This document shows positions 53,389 through 62,635 of a DNA stretch of 64,000 nt, in pieces. The translations under genes were made by a program, and so were the position numbers. This DNA is from Paenibacillus rhizophilus (lineage in GTDB: Bacteria; Bacillota; Bacilli; Paenibacillales; Paenibacillaceae). Position 1 is the stretch's first letter. Each line of letters opens with the position of its first letter. The notes under the pieces are model-generated. The model made no database searches. It was not told where the DNA came from and saw nothing but the letters and a program-made list of their open reading frames with translations. The DNA lies in contig NZ_RQPI01000008.1 of the NCBI RefSeq assembly GCF_003854965.1, forward strand, positions 152,517 through 216,516, written 5' to 3'.

Positions 53389-54594
53389 ATGCCTCATATT
53401 CGCAATGTGATTCGATGCCGCGCTTGGCTTCGATATTCCCTTTGCCTGGTATCCGCTTTGGCGCTGCTTGTGATGCCGCTTCAACAAAAAGCGGACGCTC
53501 ATGCTTATAGCGCCGGCTATACTACGCTAACTTTGACTCAATCGGCCACGGAAATGACTTATGCGCTGGACCAGTTGTCCGTAATTGAACTAACCGGCGG
53601 AGATACCAATAAGGACGGTGTGCTTTCGCCCAAGGAGTTCGACGGAATCAAGGAACGGCTTCTGGTCCTGCTCAAAGAAAATATACAATTGGAAATAAAC
53701 AATAAACCTTACGAATGGACCCGGCTGGGGAGATTTGCCCTAAGTAAGCAAGGGAACACAGAAAAGGCCGAGCTGAAAGTATCCTATCCAGCCGTCTCTT
53801 CCTCCGCGGCGATTTCACTGGCGGACAACCTGTATGAACAAGACAAAGCGACCAATTATGTTAATCTGCTTACGGTTCATTATGGCGGCCGCACCAGCAC
53901 GGAGGCTTTATCCGGGAAGCACCGGATATGGACGATGCAGCTGACAGAGAACGACTATGCCGGTCTGTCGGGGAAAGGCCAAGCCCCGCAAAGCGGCGGC
54001 GGGCAAGCCGGACAGGTGCATGGCGGTTCCGACGGCACTTCGGAAAACCTCTCAGGCTGGTACTCCTTTTTCAAGCTTGGCATTAACCATATTTTAACGG
54101 GGTACGACCATCTGCTGTTTTTGTTCTCGCTGCTTATCGCCAAGCAGAGCTTCAGGCAGTATGCCGCGATGATTACAGCTTTTACCGTCGCCCACAGCAT
54201 TACCCTGACCTTGACCGTGCTGGGCATTATCGATGTTCCTTCCGGGATTGTGGAGCCGGGGATCGCGCTCAGCATCTGTTTCGTCGCGGTGGACAACATG
54301 ATTCGAAGGGAGGTCAGCCGCCGATGGATGCTCACTTTTGTATTCGGCTTGATCCACGGCATGGGCTTTGCCGATATTTTGAAATCCATGAATCTGCCCA
54401 AAAGCCAGCTGGCGGCGGCCTTAATTAGCTTTAATCTCGGAATCGAAACCGTCCAGGTGGCGCTGATCGCCCTTTTGCTCCCGCTGCTTGTTCTGCTGCA
54501 CCGCTGGAGGTTCTCCAGAGGCGCGGTATTCGCAGGCTCCGGCATTGCGCTGTTGCTCGGCGGGATCTGGCTGGCGCAGCGGCTCTTTTTTTAA
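53389..54594 (+). CDS. HupE/UreJ-like membrane protein with EF-hand-like loop
   Basis: The 401-aa protein has a signal peptide cleaved near ADA|HAYS, an extracellular domain with an EF-hand-type loop DTNKDGVLSPKEF near residue 65 and a Gly/Ser/Gln linker. Six helices follow with LGINHILTGYDHLLFLFSLL near 235 and FGLIHGMGFADIL near 325, the HupE/UreJ metal-permease motifs. It probably handles a divalent cation; calcium sensing by the loop is inference. ATG 53389 follows GGGAGGAAAG. The YibE/F gene starts 42 bp behind and may be co-transcribed. Confidence 0.8.
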   Translation: MPHIRNVIRCRAWLRYSLCLVSALALLVMPLQQKADAHAYSAGYTTLTLTQSATEMTYALDQLSVIELTGGDTNKDGVLSPKEFDGIKERLLVLLKENIQLEINNKPYEWTRLGRFALSKQGNTEKAELKVSYPAVSSSAAISLADNLYEQDKATNYVNLLTVHYGGRTSTEALSGKHRIWTMQLTENDYAGLSGKGQAPQSGGGQAGQVHGGSDGTSENLSGWYSFFKLGINHILTGYDHLLFLFSLLIAKQSFRQYAAMITAFTVAHSITLTLTVLGIIDVPSGIVEPGIALSICFVAVDNMIRREVSRRWMLTFVFGLIHGMGFADILKSMNLPKSQLAAALISFNLGIETVQVALIALLLPLLVLLHRWRFSRGAVFAGSGIALLLGGIWLAQRLFF

Positions 54595-54636
54595 CCGGGC
54601 ATTTTGCATAAATCTATCATCTGTGGAGGGAATAAG

Positions 54637-55848
54637 ATGCCTGCTTTCATTAACAGGAACACTTTGCTTTTTACCACTTTACTTCTAATTATCTCGATAG
54701 CTATATATTTGTTCAATCAAGCTCCCGAGCCCAAGTATAACGATCAGGGAACGACGACATCCCAAAAATATGAAAAAGCCAAAGTGCTGAAAGTAATCAG
54801 CGAGGATCTGCAAAGGGATGAGCAGCGGGGGGATTTATATCACGGCTCACAGGAACTTGAGCTGAAAATTCTTTCCGGCGAACATAAGGGCGAAGTCCTT
54901 ACCGTCACCAACAACGTCAGCGCTTATTTAAACGTGGTTGCCAAACAAGGGCAGACCCTTATCGTAAATATTGATTCGGCCAATGCGAATAACTATTTGG
55001 TAACGGTATACAGTTATCACAGAGCTCCGATTTTGTATGCGATGGCGCTGCTGTTTTTCGGACTGCTGTGGTGGATCGGCGGAAAAAAGGGCCTGAAGTC
55101 GGTATTCGGCATCGTCTTTACTTTTGCCTGTATTGTTTATTTGTTTATCCCTATGTTATACAGAGGCTATTCTCCGATTCTCGCTTCTGTTCTGGTTGTC
55201 ATCCTTATTACCTGTGTCACCCTCCTGCTGCTTAACGGCTGGAGCTCCAAGACCGCCGCAGCGATTGTCGGCACGGGTATTGGAGTGGCTCTTTCCGGGG
55301 TTATTGCCTATATTTCAGGGAATTTGCTTCATATCTCAGGCTATAACACGGATCAGGTCGAAGTCCTGATTGTCGTCGCCGATCAGACCGGGATGCAGCT
55401 TAAAGGGTTGCTGTTCGCCGGAATCCTGCTGTCCTCCCTTGGGGCCATCATGGATATCGGCATTTCCATCGCCTCAACGGTGCATGAGATCTATTTGAAC
55501 AATCCGAATCTCAGCCGAAAAGAGTTGTTCAAATCCGGCGTCAATGTCGGCCGGGATATTATGGGGACTATGGCGAACACGCTGATTCTGGCCTTTACCG
55601 GCTCCGCGCTCGCCTCGCTTATGGTTCTCTATGCGGTCAAGCTTCCTTTTACCCAACTGGTCAACATGAACATGGTCACGATAGAGGCTTTATTGGGACT
55701 TACCGGCTGTTTCGGCGTAGTCTTAACCGTGCCCATAGTCGCCTTTATTTCTTCGAGAATCATTCCGAATCTTGAGCATAAAGCCGTCCCGGAAAAAGGG
55801 GTAGCAGAGGGATCGGCGCCCGTATCGATAGTGCGTGCTGCCGATTAA
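54637..55848 (+). CDS. YibE/F family membrane protein
   Basis: The 403-aa protein has one N-terminal helix, a small extracellular beta domain (about 35-130) with a V(L/V)KVIS opening typical of the YibE/F family, and seven or eight helices. GAIMDIGISIASTVHEI and GRDIMGTMANTLILAFTGSAL are the family hallmarks. Function is unknown. ATG 54637 has GGAGGG six bases ahead. It follows the HupE-like gene and ends before a weak hairpin at 55886. Confidence 0.85.
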   Translation: MPAFINRNTLLFTTLLLIISIAIYLFNQAPEPKYNDQGTTTSQKYEKAKVLKVISEDLQRDEQRGDLYHGSQELELKILSGEHKGEVLTVTNNVSAYLNVVAKQGQTLIVNIDSANANNYLVTVYSYHRAPILYAMALLFFGLLWWIGGKKGLKSVFGIVFTFACIVYLFIPMLYRGYSPILASVLVVILITCVTLLLLNGWSSKTAAAIVGTGIGVALSGVIAYISGNLLHISGYNTDQVEVLIVVADQTGMQLKGLLFAGILLSSLGAIMDIGISIASTVHEIYLNNPNLSRKELFKSGVNVGRDIMGTMANTLILAFTGSALASLMVLYAVKLPFTQLVNMNMVTIEALLGLTGCFGVVLTVPIVAFISSRIIPNLEHKAVPEKGVAEGSAPVSIVRAAD

Positions 55849-55885
55849 GAGGTGTGAATGCTCAATTATAGTGAACTTTTAAGTC

Positions 55886-55915
55886 AACCGCTCTCCCTTA
55901 CGGATAGCGGTTATT
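55886..55915 (+). terminator. Weak terminator-like hairpin
   Basis: AACCGCT pairs with AGCGGTT across 13 bases, followed by ATTTG only. The remaining 210 bp to the next gene are A/T-rich and show no clear promoter. Confidence 0.45.
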
Positions 55916-56125
55916 TGCCATTGCCTCGATCGGGCCGATAATTAATGCGACTCAGGGTGAGGAATTTAATGGAATTTGTTGAATTGCTTGTGTACATTGT
56001 GAAAATAGCAGCATTGTAAATACATAATCTGATCCTGATGGACTAGAAAGAATGGATCATGGGCGGAGCGGACGCTGAAAATTTAGAAGGCAGTTGAAAG
56101 AGTGTAAGCCAAGGAGGGATTGGTC

Positions 56126-56632
56126 ATGCCGGAAGTACAAGCAAAATTCGAAGAAGGATTCAATACAGTCAAAGGAGGTATCCAACAGGGGAAAAAGAAG
56201 CTTCAGAATATGCAGGAGACAGCTGAACTGAAACGGCAGATCAAGGAGGCTTCACAGCAAAAAACGAAAATTTATCTGGAGTTGGGGAAACAGGTCTATC
56301 GAATGATCCGGGAAGGGCGGATTCAGAACGAAGAACTGCTTCAGACCGTCCAGCCGCTCACTGCGCAGGATAAGATTATTTATGAGGCATTGAAGGTCAT
56401 CAAGGAATTGAATACTCCGCTCCCTGGTGGCGTTAAATGTGGCTGCGGAACCTTTTTGCCGAAGGACCAGCCTTTCTGCACCGCTTGCGGACGGAAGAAC
56501 GCAGAGCTGGAATCGATCACAGTTCAGCTCAAAACTTCATGTGCGTCATGCGAGGCCGAAATTCCGCAGGAGGCGGCTTACTGTCCTTGCTGCGGCGCAG
56601 CGGCCCATTTTAAATCGCGAGAGGGGTGCTAG
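56126..56632 (+). CDS. Zinc-ribbon protein with N-terminal coiled coil
   Basis: The 168-aa protein has a charged helical N-terminal half (about 1-90, likely coiled coil) and two zinc ribbons. The first is CGCGTFLPKDQPFCTACG near residue 108, the second CASCEAEIPQEAAYCPCCG near 140. No enzyme motif is present. ATG 56126 follows AAGGAGG at eight bases. It begins a run of zinc-ribbon proteins (56635, 58206) with an amidase. A scaffolding role is a guess. Confidence 0.8.
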   Translation: MPEVQAKFEEGFNTVKGGIQQGKKKLQNMQETAELKRQIKEASQQKTKIYLELGKQVYRMIREGRIQNEELLQTVQPLTAQDKIIYEALKVIKELNTPLPGGVKCGCGTFLPKDQPFCTACGRKNAELESITVQLKTSCASCEAEIPQEAAYCPCCGAAAHFKSREGC

Positions 56633-56634
56633 CC

Positions 56635-58158
56635 TTGTACTGTTCCAGATGCGGAACTAACAATTTCGACTATGCCGTCTACTGCGTCAATGACGGAGTG
56701 GAACTGGGAACCGACTTGGGGGAAGTCTCGCTTCAACCGGCGGATGCCCAATTTTGTTCGGCCTGTGGAGCCGGCATGGCAAAGCATGCCGGTTACTGCA
56801 TAATCTGCGGCGAAGAGGCGGGGAACGAAATCATGGTAAGACCGGCGGCTGTCATAGGCAGGAGGCCGGGAATTGCCGTCGGCCGAAAACCGGCCGAAGC
56901 AGCGCTGGCCTTCGATTACAAGACATCCTTAATAAGAGGAGCTCTGGGCGGTATCGTGGCGATTGTCGGTGTACTGCTTCTTTGCCTGCTGATCAGCTAT
57001 ACCCTTAACAAGCAAGTGCCCGATCTGATGGGGCAGGAGTTGCCTATTCAGGAGCTCATGAATCAATATGGCGCGGACAGCGATTTTAAATTGATCGGTG
57101 TGCCGGAAGCTGTTATGGCGGTGAATTTGGTGCATTCCCGTCTGCTCATAACGGGAGGAGACTCTGATGCGGCGGGAGGCAGTGTGGAAATCTTCGCGGG
57201 TCTTATTGCCCTGCTTATTGTCCCGCTGGCGGCTCTTGTCATCGGCGGCTATATATCCGCCCGCAGATACAGGTTATCCGATGAACGCGCCGGTCTTTCC
57301 GTTTCGCTAGCCATCGGCTTATACTACGGCTTGTTTCTGCTGGCCGTCTCCGCATTTGCCGGCTTCTCCCGGGAGATCAGCCTGGATTTATTTTCGTCGG
57401 CTTTGTCGGGGCGCATTAATTATTCCTTTTCGTCCTGGGAAGCGTTCATTTTTGGCTGGATATTCGGCTTTCTGTTCAGCTGGGCGGGATACCGATTATA
57501 TGCTCTTATACACAACGATCGAAGCGGGTTCTTCAGGAAAAGTGCAGTTGAGCAAGCCATCCGTACAGCCGCGCTCGGTATATTTGTCCTTTCTATACTG
57601 GCAGTTGTAATTGTAGGTGTGAAATTCGGCAGGCAGTTTCCTTTTCGCCTAATCCTTCTGATTGCGCCGCAGCTTGGAACGTATTTCTGGAATTTTGCCC
57701 ATTTGGGCACGCTGCATTTCGGAGGAGACGGCGAGCAGATGCGCTATTCGATATTGTGGGGCCGTGATTCGGAGGACGGAACCGGCATGCCCGTTTCCAG
57801 CGATTATTTGTCAATGCATTTTATAGACGGCTATGTTTATAGCGGACTGATCCTTGCTTTAATCATTTTGATATGGGTGGGCATCGGTTTTACTCGGAAT
57901 AGAGCCAGTAACCTCAACGACCTGCGTTCCATTACGGTTTTCAGTCTGGCCTATGGAGTGGTCATGGCAGTCATCGCTAGAATATCCGCCTTCGGGTTTT
58001 CGGTACAGGGGGAGTCGCTGTCGGACTATTGGGAGGGTGGAACCTTTTTTGTGGGCTTTCGAGCGGTGCCGATCTTTTTTGCAAGCTTCGTTATTTCGAT
58101 TTTGCTGCTTCTGTGCTGCTATTACTTCGTACGACAAAAGCAAGCCGGAACAAATTGA
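56635..58158 (+). CDS. Zinc-ribbon membrane protein
   Basis: The 507-aa protein has two N-terminal zinc ribbons (CSRCGTNNFDYAVYCVNDG at residue 3, CSACGAGMAKHAGYCIICG near 40), then about ten membrane helices with short loops from residue 100 on. I do not recognise the membrane domain. TTG 56635 sits 2 bp behind the previous stop, with GAGGGG nine bases ahead. The next gene starts 47 bp after its stop and also opens with a zinc ribbon, so the three are likely one operon. Confidence 0.75.
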   Translation: MYCSRCGTNNFDYAVYCVNDGVELGTDLGEVSLQPADAQFCSACGAGMAKHAGYCIICGEEAGNEIMVRPAAVIGRRPGIAVGRKPAEAALAFDYKTSLIRGALGGIVAIVGVLLLCLLISYTLNKQVPDLMGQELPIQELMNQYGADSDFKLIGVPEAVMAVNLVHSRLLITGGDSDAAGGSVEIFAGLIALLIVPLAALVIGGYISARRYRLSDERAGLSVSLAIGLYYGLFLLAVSAFAGFSREISLDLFSSALSGRINYSFSSWEAFIFGWIFGFLFSWAGYRLYALIHNDRSGFFRKSAVEQAIRTAALGIFVLSILAVVIVGVKFGRQFPFRLILLIAPQLGTYFWNFAHLGTLHFGGDGEQMRYSILWGRDSEDGTGMPVSSDYLSMHFIDGYVYSGLILALIILIWVGIGFTRNRASNLNDLRSITVFSLAYGVVMAVIARISAFGFSVQGESLSDYWEGGTFFVGFRAVPIFFASFVISILLLLCCYYFVRQKQAGTN

Positions 58159-58205
58159 AATCAAACCAATCCGTTATTCAAGATAAAGAGTAAAGGCGGG
58201 AGAAT

Positions 58206-59960
58206 ATGTTTTGTAGTCAATGTGGAACGGAAGCGGGACCTAAAGGCCGTTACTGTAAAAAATGCGGCAGTGCGCTCACGCGCGGATCGGCACCGCCAGA
58301 TGAAGATAACCGGACTGCGGGTTCGCAGCCGGATGGCATAACAACAGGAATGGCCGCAACCGAAGCCAAGCCATCCGAATTCAATCTGGCGTCATCCGGC
58401 AGTGGATTTCCCGGTGCGGCACCGCCGATGGAGACTCTTGTGCGGACGCGGCGTCGGCGGTCCTGGCGGCTGCCGGTTATCGCAGCCGTTGCGGTGCTAT
58501 TGATTGCCGGAGGCGCCTTTATGTGGGGGACGAGGGACAACGGCGCCGGAAGCGGTAGCGAGCAGAGCGCACAGGCCACCCCGGAAGCATCGGACGGAGG
58601 CAAGCCACCCACGGCTCCGGCCATGGCGGCAGCCCCTGCCGCTTCGCCCAAGCAATCACCTTCTCCAGTGGTTTTTCCAGCCGATCCGGCGTACATTAAG
58701 GTGAACCAGGTCGACTCTGCGCGTTACGAGAATGGCGGAGTAGATGTATATTTTTCACTCTTTGCTGATCCGGAATTCAAACAGGAAATACAGCCGATGC
58801 AGCTTGCCAAGGACATGGTCACCATTAACGGTCTGCCGGTGGAGAAGCTTTCTCTGGTAGAGGAGAGTGACACGGTCAGCGTTAACCTTGTCCTCGACAA
58901 GAGCGGCAGTATGCAGGACCCGCCGAATATGAACGTGTCTGAGTCGAAGATGGATCTCGTGCGGCAGGCCGCAGTTCAGTTTATTGACGGCATCCCTTCA
59001 AGCGCCAAGGGGCGGTTCGAGGTCTTGACTTTTTCCGACTATGTGCCTGCCGTTGCCGACATAACTTTTACATCCGATCGGACTGGGGTCAGTCAATATC
59101 TTTCCGGACTGGCTTCGGATGGCGGGAGAACCGCACTGTTTGACTCCTTGACCAAGGCTCTATACGATACCAATGAGCAGCAGGGACCGAAATATATCAT
59201 TGCGTTTACAGACGGCAAGGACTCTAATTACGGTTCGTCTCTGCAGTCGGTTGTCGATCTGTCCAGACAGCTTGGCATTCCGATTTATACCGTCGGGTTC
59301 GGCAGCGAGGACGACCAAAGCCTGAAATATATCGCCCAGGAAACGGGTGGCCAGTCCTTTTATCTCAGCACCGACGACGACCTGGAAACCGAACTGCACC
59401 GCATTTACGACACAGTCTTTCAAAGATACGTCAAGCAGTACAAGCTCACTTATACTCCACGTCAAAAGATTGCGCCCGGTCAACCGTTTTCTTTTGCCAT
59501 GAATTTGAATTCTCCCCGGAACCAGGCGCAGACGAGAGAGCTGACGTATGAGCGGAAGCTGGACAAGAATTCCGTTGATGTACAGAACGGTCTGTTCGAG
59601 TATCAGGTCAATTATGCGCAGGCGGTCAATACATTGGACTTCGGCGTGGTGGGAGACAATGTGGATGAAGACTCTGAATTTTACACTAACCTTAGAAACC
59701 GCATTGAAATCGACTATGTTAAAGCCAGTAACCAGGGTAAGCCCAAAATCATTGATCCGCTGGAGAATTACCGGGTGGAATCTATCGACCAATTGCAGAA
59801 CGGTTCTTACAAAATTAAATTTTTCAAGCTGTTTCCGGTACTGATGAATAACAAACAGGTACACGAGGCTGATCTGAACACGTATACGCTTGTGTGGGAC
59901 AGTCTGTCCGATAAGTGGCAGGTGAGCAATTTCGGACGGGAGGAATGTTCGATTTACTAA
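58206..59960 (+). CDS. Zinc-ribbon, membrane-anchored VWA-domain protein
   Basis: The 584-aa protein opens with a zinc ribbon (CSQCGTEAGPKGRYCKKCG). A low-complexity stretch and one membrane helix (LPVIAAVAVLLIAGGAFMWG near residue 95) follow, then a Pro/Ala linker and an extracellular von Willebrand A domain. Its MIDAS motif LVLDKSGSM is near 230, with FTDGKDSN near 335. The last 170 residues are a beta-rich tail. The ribbon would be cytoplasmic and the VWA domain outside, suggesting signalling or adhesion across the membrane. ATG 58206 has GGCGGGAG ahead. Confidence 0.85.
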   Translation: MFCSQCGTEAGPKGRYCKKCGSALTRGSAPPDEDNRTAGSQPDGITTGMAATEAKPSEFNLASSGSGFPGAAPPMETLVRTRRRRSWRLPVIAAVAVLLIAGGAFMWGTRDNGAGSGSEQSAQATPEASDGGKPPTAPAMAAAPAASPKQSPSPVVFPADPAYIKVNQVDSARYENGGVDVYFSLFADPEFKQEIQPMQLAKDMVTINGLPVEKLSLVEESDTVSVNLVLDKSGSMQDPPNMNVSESKMDLVRQAAVQFIDGIPSSAKGRFEVLTFSDYVPAVADITFTSDRTGVSQYLSGLASDGGRTALFDSLTKALYDTNEQQGPKYIIAFTDGKDSNYGSSLQSVVDLSRQLGIPIYTVGFGSEDDQSLKYIAQETGGQSFYLSTDDDLETELHRIYDTVFQRYVKQYKLTYTPRQKIAPGQPFSFAMNLNSPRNQAQTRELTYERKLDKNSVDVQNGLFEYQVNYAQAVNTLDFGVVGDNVDEDSEFYTNLRNRIEIDYVKASNQGKPKIIDPLENYRVESIDQLQNGSYKIKFFKLFPVLMNNKQVHEADLNTYTLVWDSLSDKWQVSNFGREECSIY

Positions 59961-60055
59961 GATCGTTCTGATCCAGGATCGTTATGCTCCGACAATGGCG
60001 TGAAGAAATTATACAGCGGCAACCCTTGGCCGAACTGAACGAATAGGAGTTCACT

Positions 60056-60997
60056 ATGCGAAGATTGAGCGTGATATTGGCCATATGCTTGACTCTTGTA
60101 TGTACGGGCTGTGCGCCTGCAGCCGGCCAGCCGTCCGGCGAAAGAGAAACGGGCGCTGCTGCCGCGCTGACGGAAGAGAATGCTTCGCCCCTATCAACCG
60201 GGGCCGCGCCGCCAGGGGACATAGCCGAGTCTGACACCGCAGATTCGGTGACTGGGGTCCTCGATAACACGGCGGGTGCTGATATGGCACCCAAGGGCAC
60301 TGCATTCCGGACAGAGTCGCCTGAAATCATCGCATCTGCCGGCAATACGGCGTCCTCCGCCGCCGACAAGCCGATCATTTGCATCGACGCGGGCCACCAG
60401 GGCAAAGGCAACAATGACAAGGAGCCAGTCGCTCCGGGAAGCAAGGCAATGAAACCGAAAGTATCCAGCGGCACCCGGGGAGTGGCTACCGGCAAACCGG
60501 AATACAAGTTGACGCTGGAAGTGGCGCTGAAACTGGAGAAAGCGCTGGACAATGATTACAAAGTCGAAATGATCCGACGAAGCAACGAGGTGAACATTTC
60601 GAATCGCGAGCGGGCCATCCAGTGCAATAAAGCAGACTCCGATCTCATATTGAGAATCCATGCCGACGGAAGCGACAGCAGCGGTGTACAAGGTATGTCG
60701 TTTCTCTACCCTTCCGCAAAAAGCCGGTACACCAAAGACATTACCCAGGAGAGCCTGGCCGCTGCCAAAGTTCTGTCGGAGGCGATTCTGAGAGAAACCG
60801 GCGCGAAGTCCCAGGGGCTAAAACCCCGTGACGATCTGACGGGCTTCAACTGGTCGAAGGTCCCCTCGGTGCTGATCGAAATGGGCTTCATGACAAACCG
60901 GAAGGAAGACCGGCTGCTAAGTATGCCTGAGTATCAGGACAAGATTGTGAAAGGGATTAAAGCGGGATTGGATGCCTATTACAAAAAATCCGGATAG
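60056..60997 (+). CDS. N-acetylmuramoyl-L-alanine amidase (Amidase_3), probable lipoprotein
   Basis: The 313-aa protein has a signal sequence with a lipobox-like VCTGC at residues 16-20 (Cys at -3 is unusual), a low-complexity linker to about 105, and an Amidase_3 domain. Zinc ligands and catalytic residues are visible in IDAGHQGKGN, YKLTLEVALKLE, RIHADGSD and LIEMGFMTN. It cleaves the amide between MurNAc and the stem peptide. It follows the VWA protein by 95 bp and may belong to the same operon, hinting at a wall-remodelling role for the group. Confidence 0.88.
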   Translation: MRRLSVILAICLTLVCTGCAPAAGQPSGERETGAAAALTEENASPLSTGAAPPGDIAESDTADSVTGVLDNTAGADMAPKGTAFRTESPEIIASAGNTASSAADKPIICIDAGHQGKGNNDKEPVAPGSKAMKPKVSSGTRGVATGKPEYKLTLEVALKLEKALDNDYKVEMIRRSNEVNISNRERAIQCNKADSDLILRIHADGSDSSGVQGMSFLYPSAKSRYTKDITQESLAAAKVLSEAILRETGAKSQGLKPRDDLTGFNWSKVPSVLIEMGFMTNRKEDRLLSMPEYQDKIVKGIKAGLDAYYKKSG

Positions 60998-61173
60998 GGG
61001 CTGGGATGTGGAAGCTATTTTCCAAAGAGTACGAATGCAGATCAAGAGAGCTAAGAAATTAGAGGAATTTAATATGGGTCTGCCGCTCTTTTCCAGGGGA
61101 ATGTTGAGTCCAGCCCCGGACTAAGCTAAAATATCCCTATCACAAGATTGATCACAGAAGGGGATTGTGCCGT

Positions 61174-61641
61174 TTGAATAATGAAGAAATGAACGTTGAG
61201 GAAATAAGCACCGAAGAAACGAGCAATGGACTGCCTGAGAATTATGCGGAATTGAAAAAGGCTGCAGGACGTTCCGCGGATTGGAAAGCCCGTCTTGCCG
61301 CGGTCGAGGAGCTGGGAAATTACCCCCACAGACAAGTTATCGACATCCTGACGCGTCTGGTGGAAAGCGATCTGGTGTACACCGTGCAGGAAGCGGCTTA
61401 CCGGAAGCTTGAAGCATTCGGAGAGAGTGTGGCGGCGCCTTCCAAGGACAAGCCCGAGCTGTTCAAAGGCTTGTCCAAAATTCTGCTGCGAATCAAGAAA
61501 AGCCTTCCCCGGGAACATACGTATGAAGAGTTCAAAGAGAAGCTGAAGAAGATGAGAATCGACGTGTATGACGCTTATGAAGGCGAAAAAGGCGAAGACT
61601 TCGACAAGTGGCTGGAAAGCAAATGGTCTTCGGTAAAATAA
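61174..61641 (+). CDS. HEAT-repeat domain protein
   Basis: The 155-aa protein contains a helical repeat (DWKARLAAVEELGNYPHRQV then DLVYTVQEAAYRKLEAFG), typical of a HEAT-like domain, and a basic C-terminal part (RIKKSLPREHTYEEFKEKLK). No enzyme motif is present; protein binding is likely. TTG 61174 lies ten bases behind AAGGGG; ATG 61189 is the alternative. A terminator follows at 61679. Confidence 0.75.
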   Translation: MNNEEMNVEEISTEETSNGLPENYAELKKAAGRSADWKARLAAVEELGNYPHRQVIDILTRLVESDLVYTVQEAAYRKLEAFGESVAAPSKDKPELFKGLSKILLRIKKSLPREHTYEEFKEKLKKMRIDVYDAYEGEKGEDFDKWLESKWSSVK

Positions 61642-61678
61642 CAGTACAGTCCTGAAACAGGGACGAGCCTGAAGCCAG

Positions 61679-61723
61679 AGAGCAGCTCCAGCCCGCAGCA
61701 AGGTTGGGGATCTGCTCTTTTTT
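61679..61723 (+). terminator. Terminator after HEAT-repeat gene
   Basis: AGAGCAG (61679-61685) pairs with CTGCTCT (61712-61718), with extra pairing of CCAGCC/GGTTGG inside, then a T-run. Confidence 0.85.
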
Positions 61724-61760
61724 GTTATCTAAGACATCTCCAGCAAAGGAGGAAACAGCC

Positions 61761-62225
61761 ATGATTCTCGTCAGCTCTTGCCTTGCCGGTGTCGAGTGCA
61801 GGTATGACGGCTCACATAATGTGCAGGAGAAAATACAACAATTGGCCCGTGAGAACAAGGCCGTGCTTGTCTGCCCCGAAGTGTTCGGCGGCTGTCCTAC
61901 GCCGCGCGAGCCGGCCGAGATTGCCTTTGGAACAGGAGAAGACGTTTTAACCGGAAAGGCCAAGGTCATTGACCGGTCTGGCAAGGATGTTACCGGGCTT
62001 TTTATCGCGGGGGCCTTTAAAGCTCTCGAAACGGCGCGGGAGCACCATGCTTCGCTCATCGTTCTAAAAGAAAACAGCCCCTCTTGCGGTAGTAACATGA
62101 TTTATGACGGCCGGTTTGCGGGCAATAAAATCCCCGGAGAAGGCGTAACGGCGGCTTTGCTGAGACGGGAAGGGTTCAAGGTGATTTCGGAGAACGAGTT
62201 TGTTTCGGGAGAATATGATGCTTAG
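61761..62225 (+). CDS. DUF523 family protein
   Basis: The 154-aa protein has the DUF523 pattern: VSSCLAGVECRYDG at the start, VLVCPEVFGGCPTPREPAE near residue 36 and LKENSPSCGSNMIYDG near 100, with conserved Cys residues that may bind metal or a cluster. Function is unknown. ATG 61761 follows AAAGGAGG. It stands alone between terminators at 61679 and 62249. Confidence 0.92.
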   Translation: MILVSSCLAGVECRYDGSHNVQEKIQQLARENKAVLVCPEVFGGCPTPREPAEIAFGTGEDVLTGKAKVIDRSGKDVTGLFIAGAFKALETAREHHASLIVLKENSPSCGSNMIYDGRFAGNKIPGEGVTAALLRREGFKVISENEFVSGEYDA

Positions 62226-62248
62226 TAGGGCTTATCTTCATATAATGC

Positions 62249-62287
62249 AAAAGCGCCCCGGTCATCATAAGCTCGGGGCGCTTTTTT
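62249..62287. terminator. Terminator after DUF523 gene
   Basis: AAAAGCGCCCCG (62249-62260) pairs with CGGGGCGCTTTT (62274-62285), followed by more T. It can also serve the convergent DUF4023-like gene. Confidence 0.93.
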
Positions 62288-62333
62288 GCGTAAGGTCCAT
62301 TACCATTCGCTAACGCTACAGCCATAGCGCATG

Positions 62334-62462
62334 CTATTTGTTCGTGCTGTGCTGCTTGTTAGGGAGCTTGCTGCCTTGATTGCCTTTTGCACGGTGCTTG
62401 TTTTTTTCGTCCTTTTTCTGAGTGTCGTGCAATTTTTCTACAAATTCATGGGTACTGTCCAT
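62334..62462 (-). CDS. DUF4023-like small hydrophilic protein
   Basis: A 42-aa reading frame on the reverse strand starts at ATG 62462 behind AAAGGAGG with good spacing. The product is very hydrophilic: MDSTHEFVEKLHDTQKKDEK, then a Lys/Asn-rich part ending LPNKQHSTNK. This matches what I recall of the DUF4023 family of Bacillus and Paenibacillus, short proteins without known function. It is shorter than most gene finders accept. It has its own intergenic space and faces the DUF523 terminator. Confidence 0.8.
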   Translation of the reverse strand: MDSTHEFVEKLHDTQKKDEKNKHRAKGNQGSKLPNKQHSTNK

Positions 62463-62635
62463 GGTTCTCCTCCTTTAGGCGATAAGCATGGTATTAATGT
62501 AACCCGTTTACTTGTAATCCATGTGCTCTAAAGCATCCGGTTAGGCCATTTACTGTCCTTTTAAATCTCTTCATAGTAAGTGGTATGATAGAGTGAAAAG
62601 TAAGTCTACATCCTGATAAGAAGGGAAAACACGAC

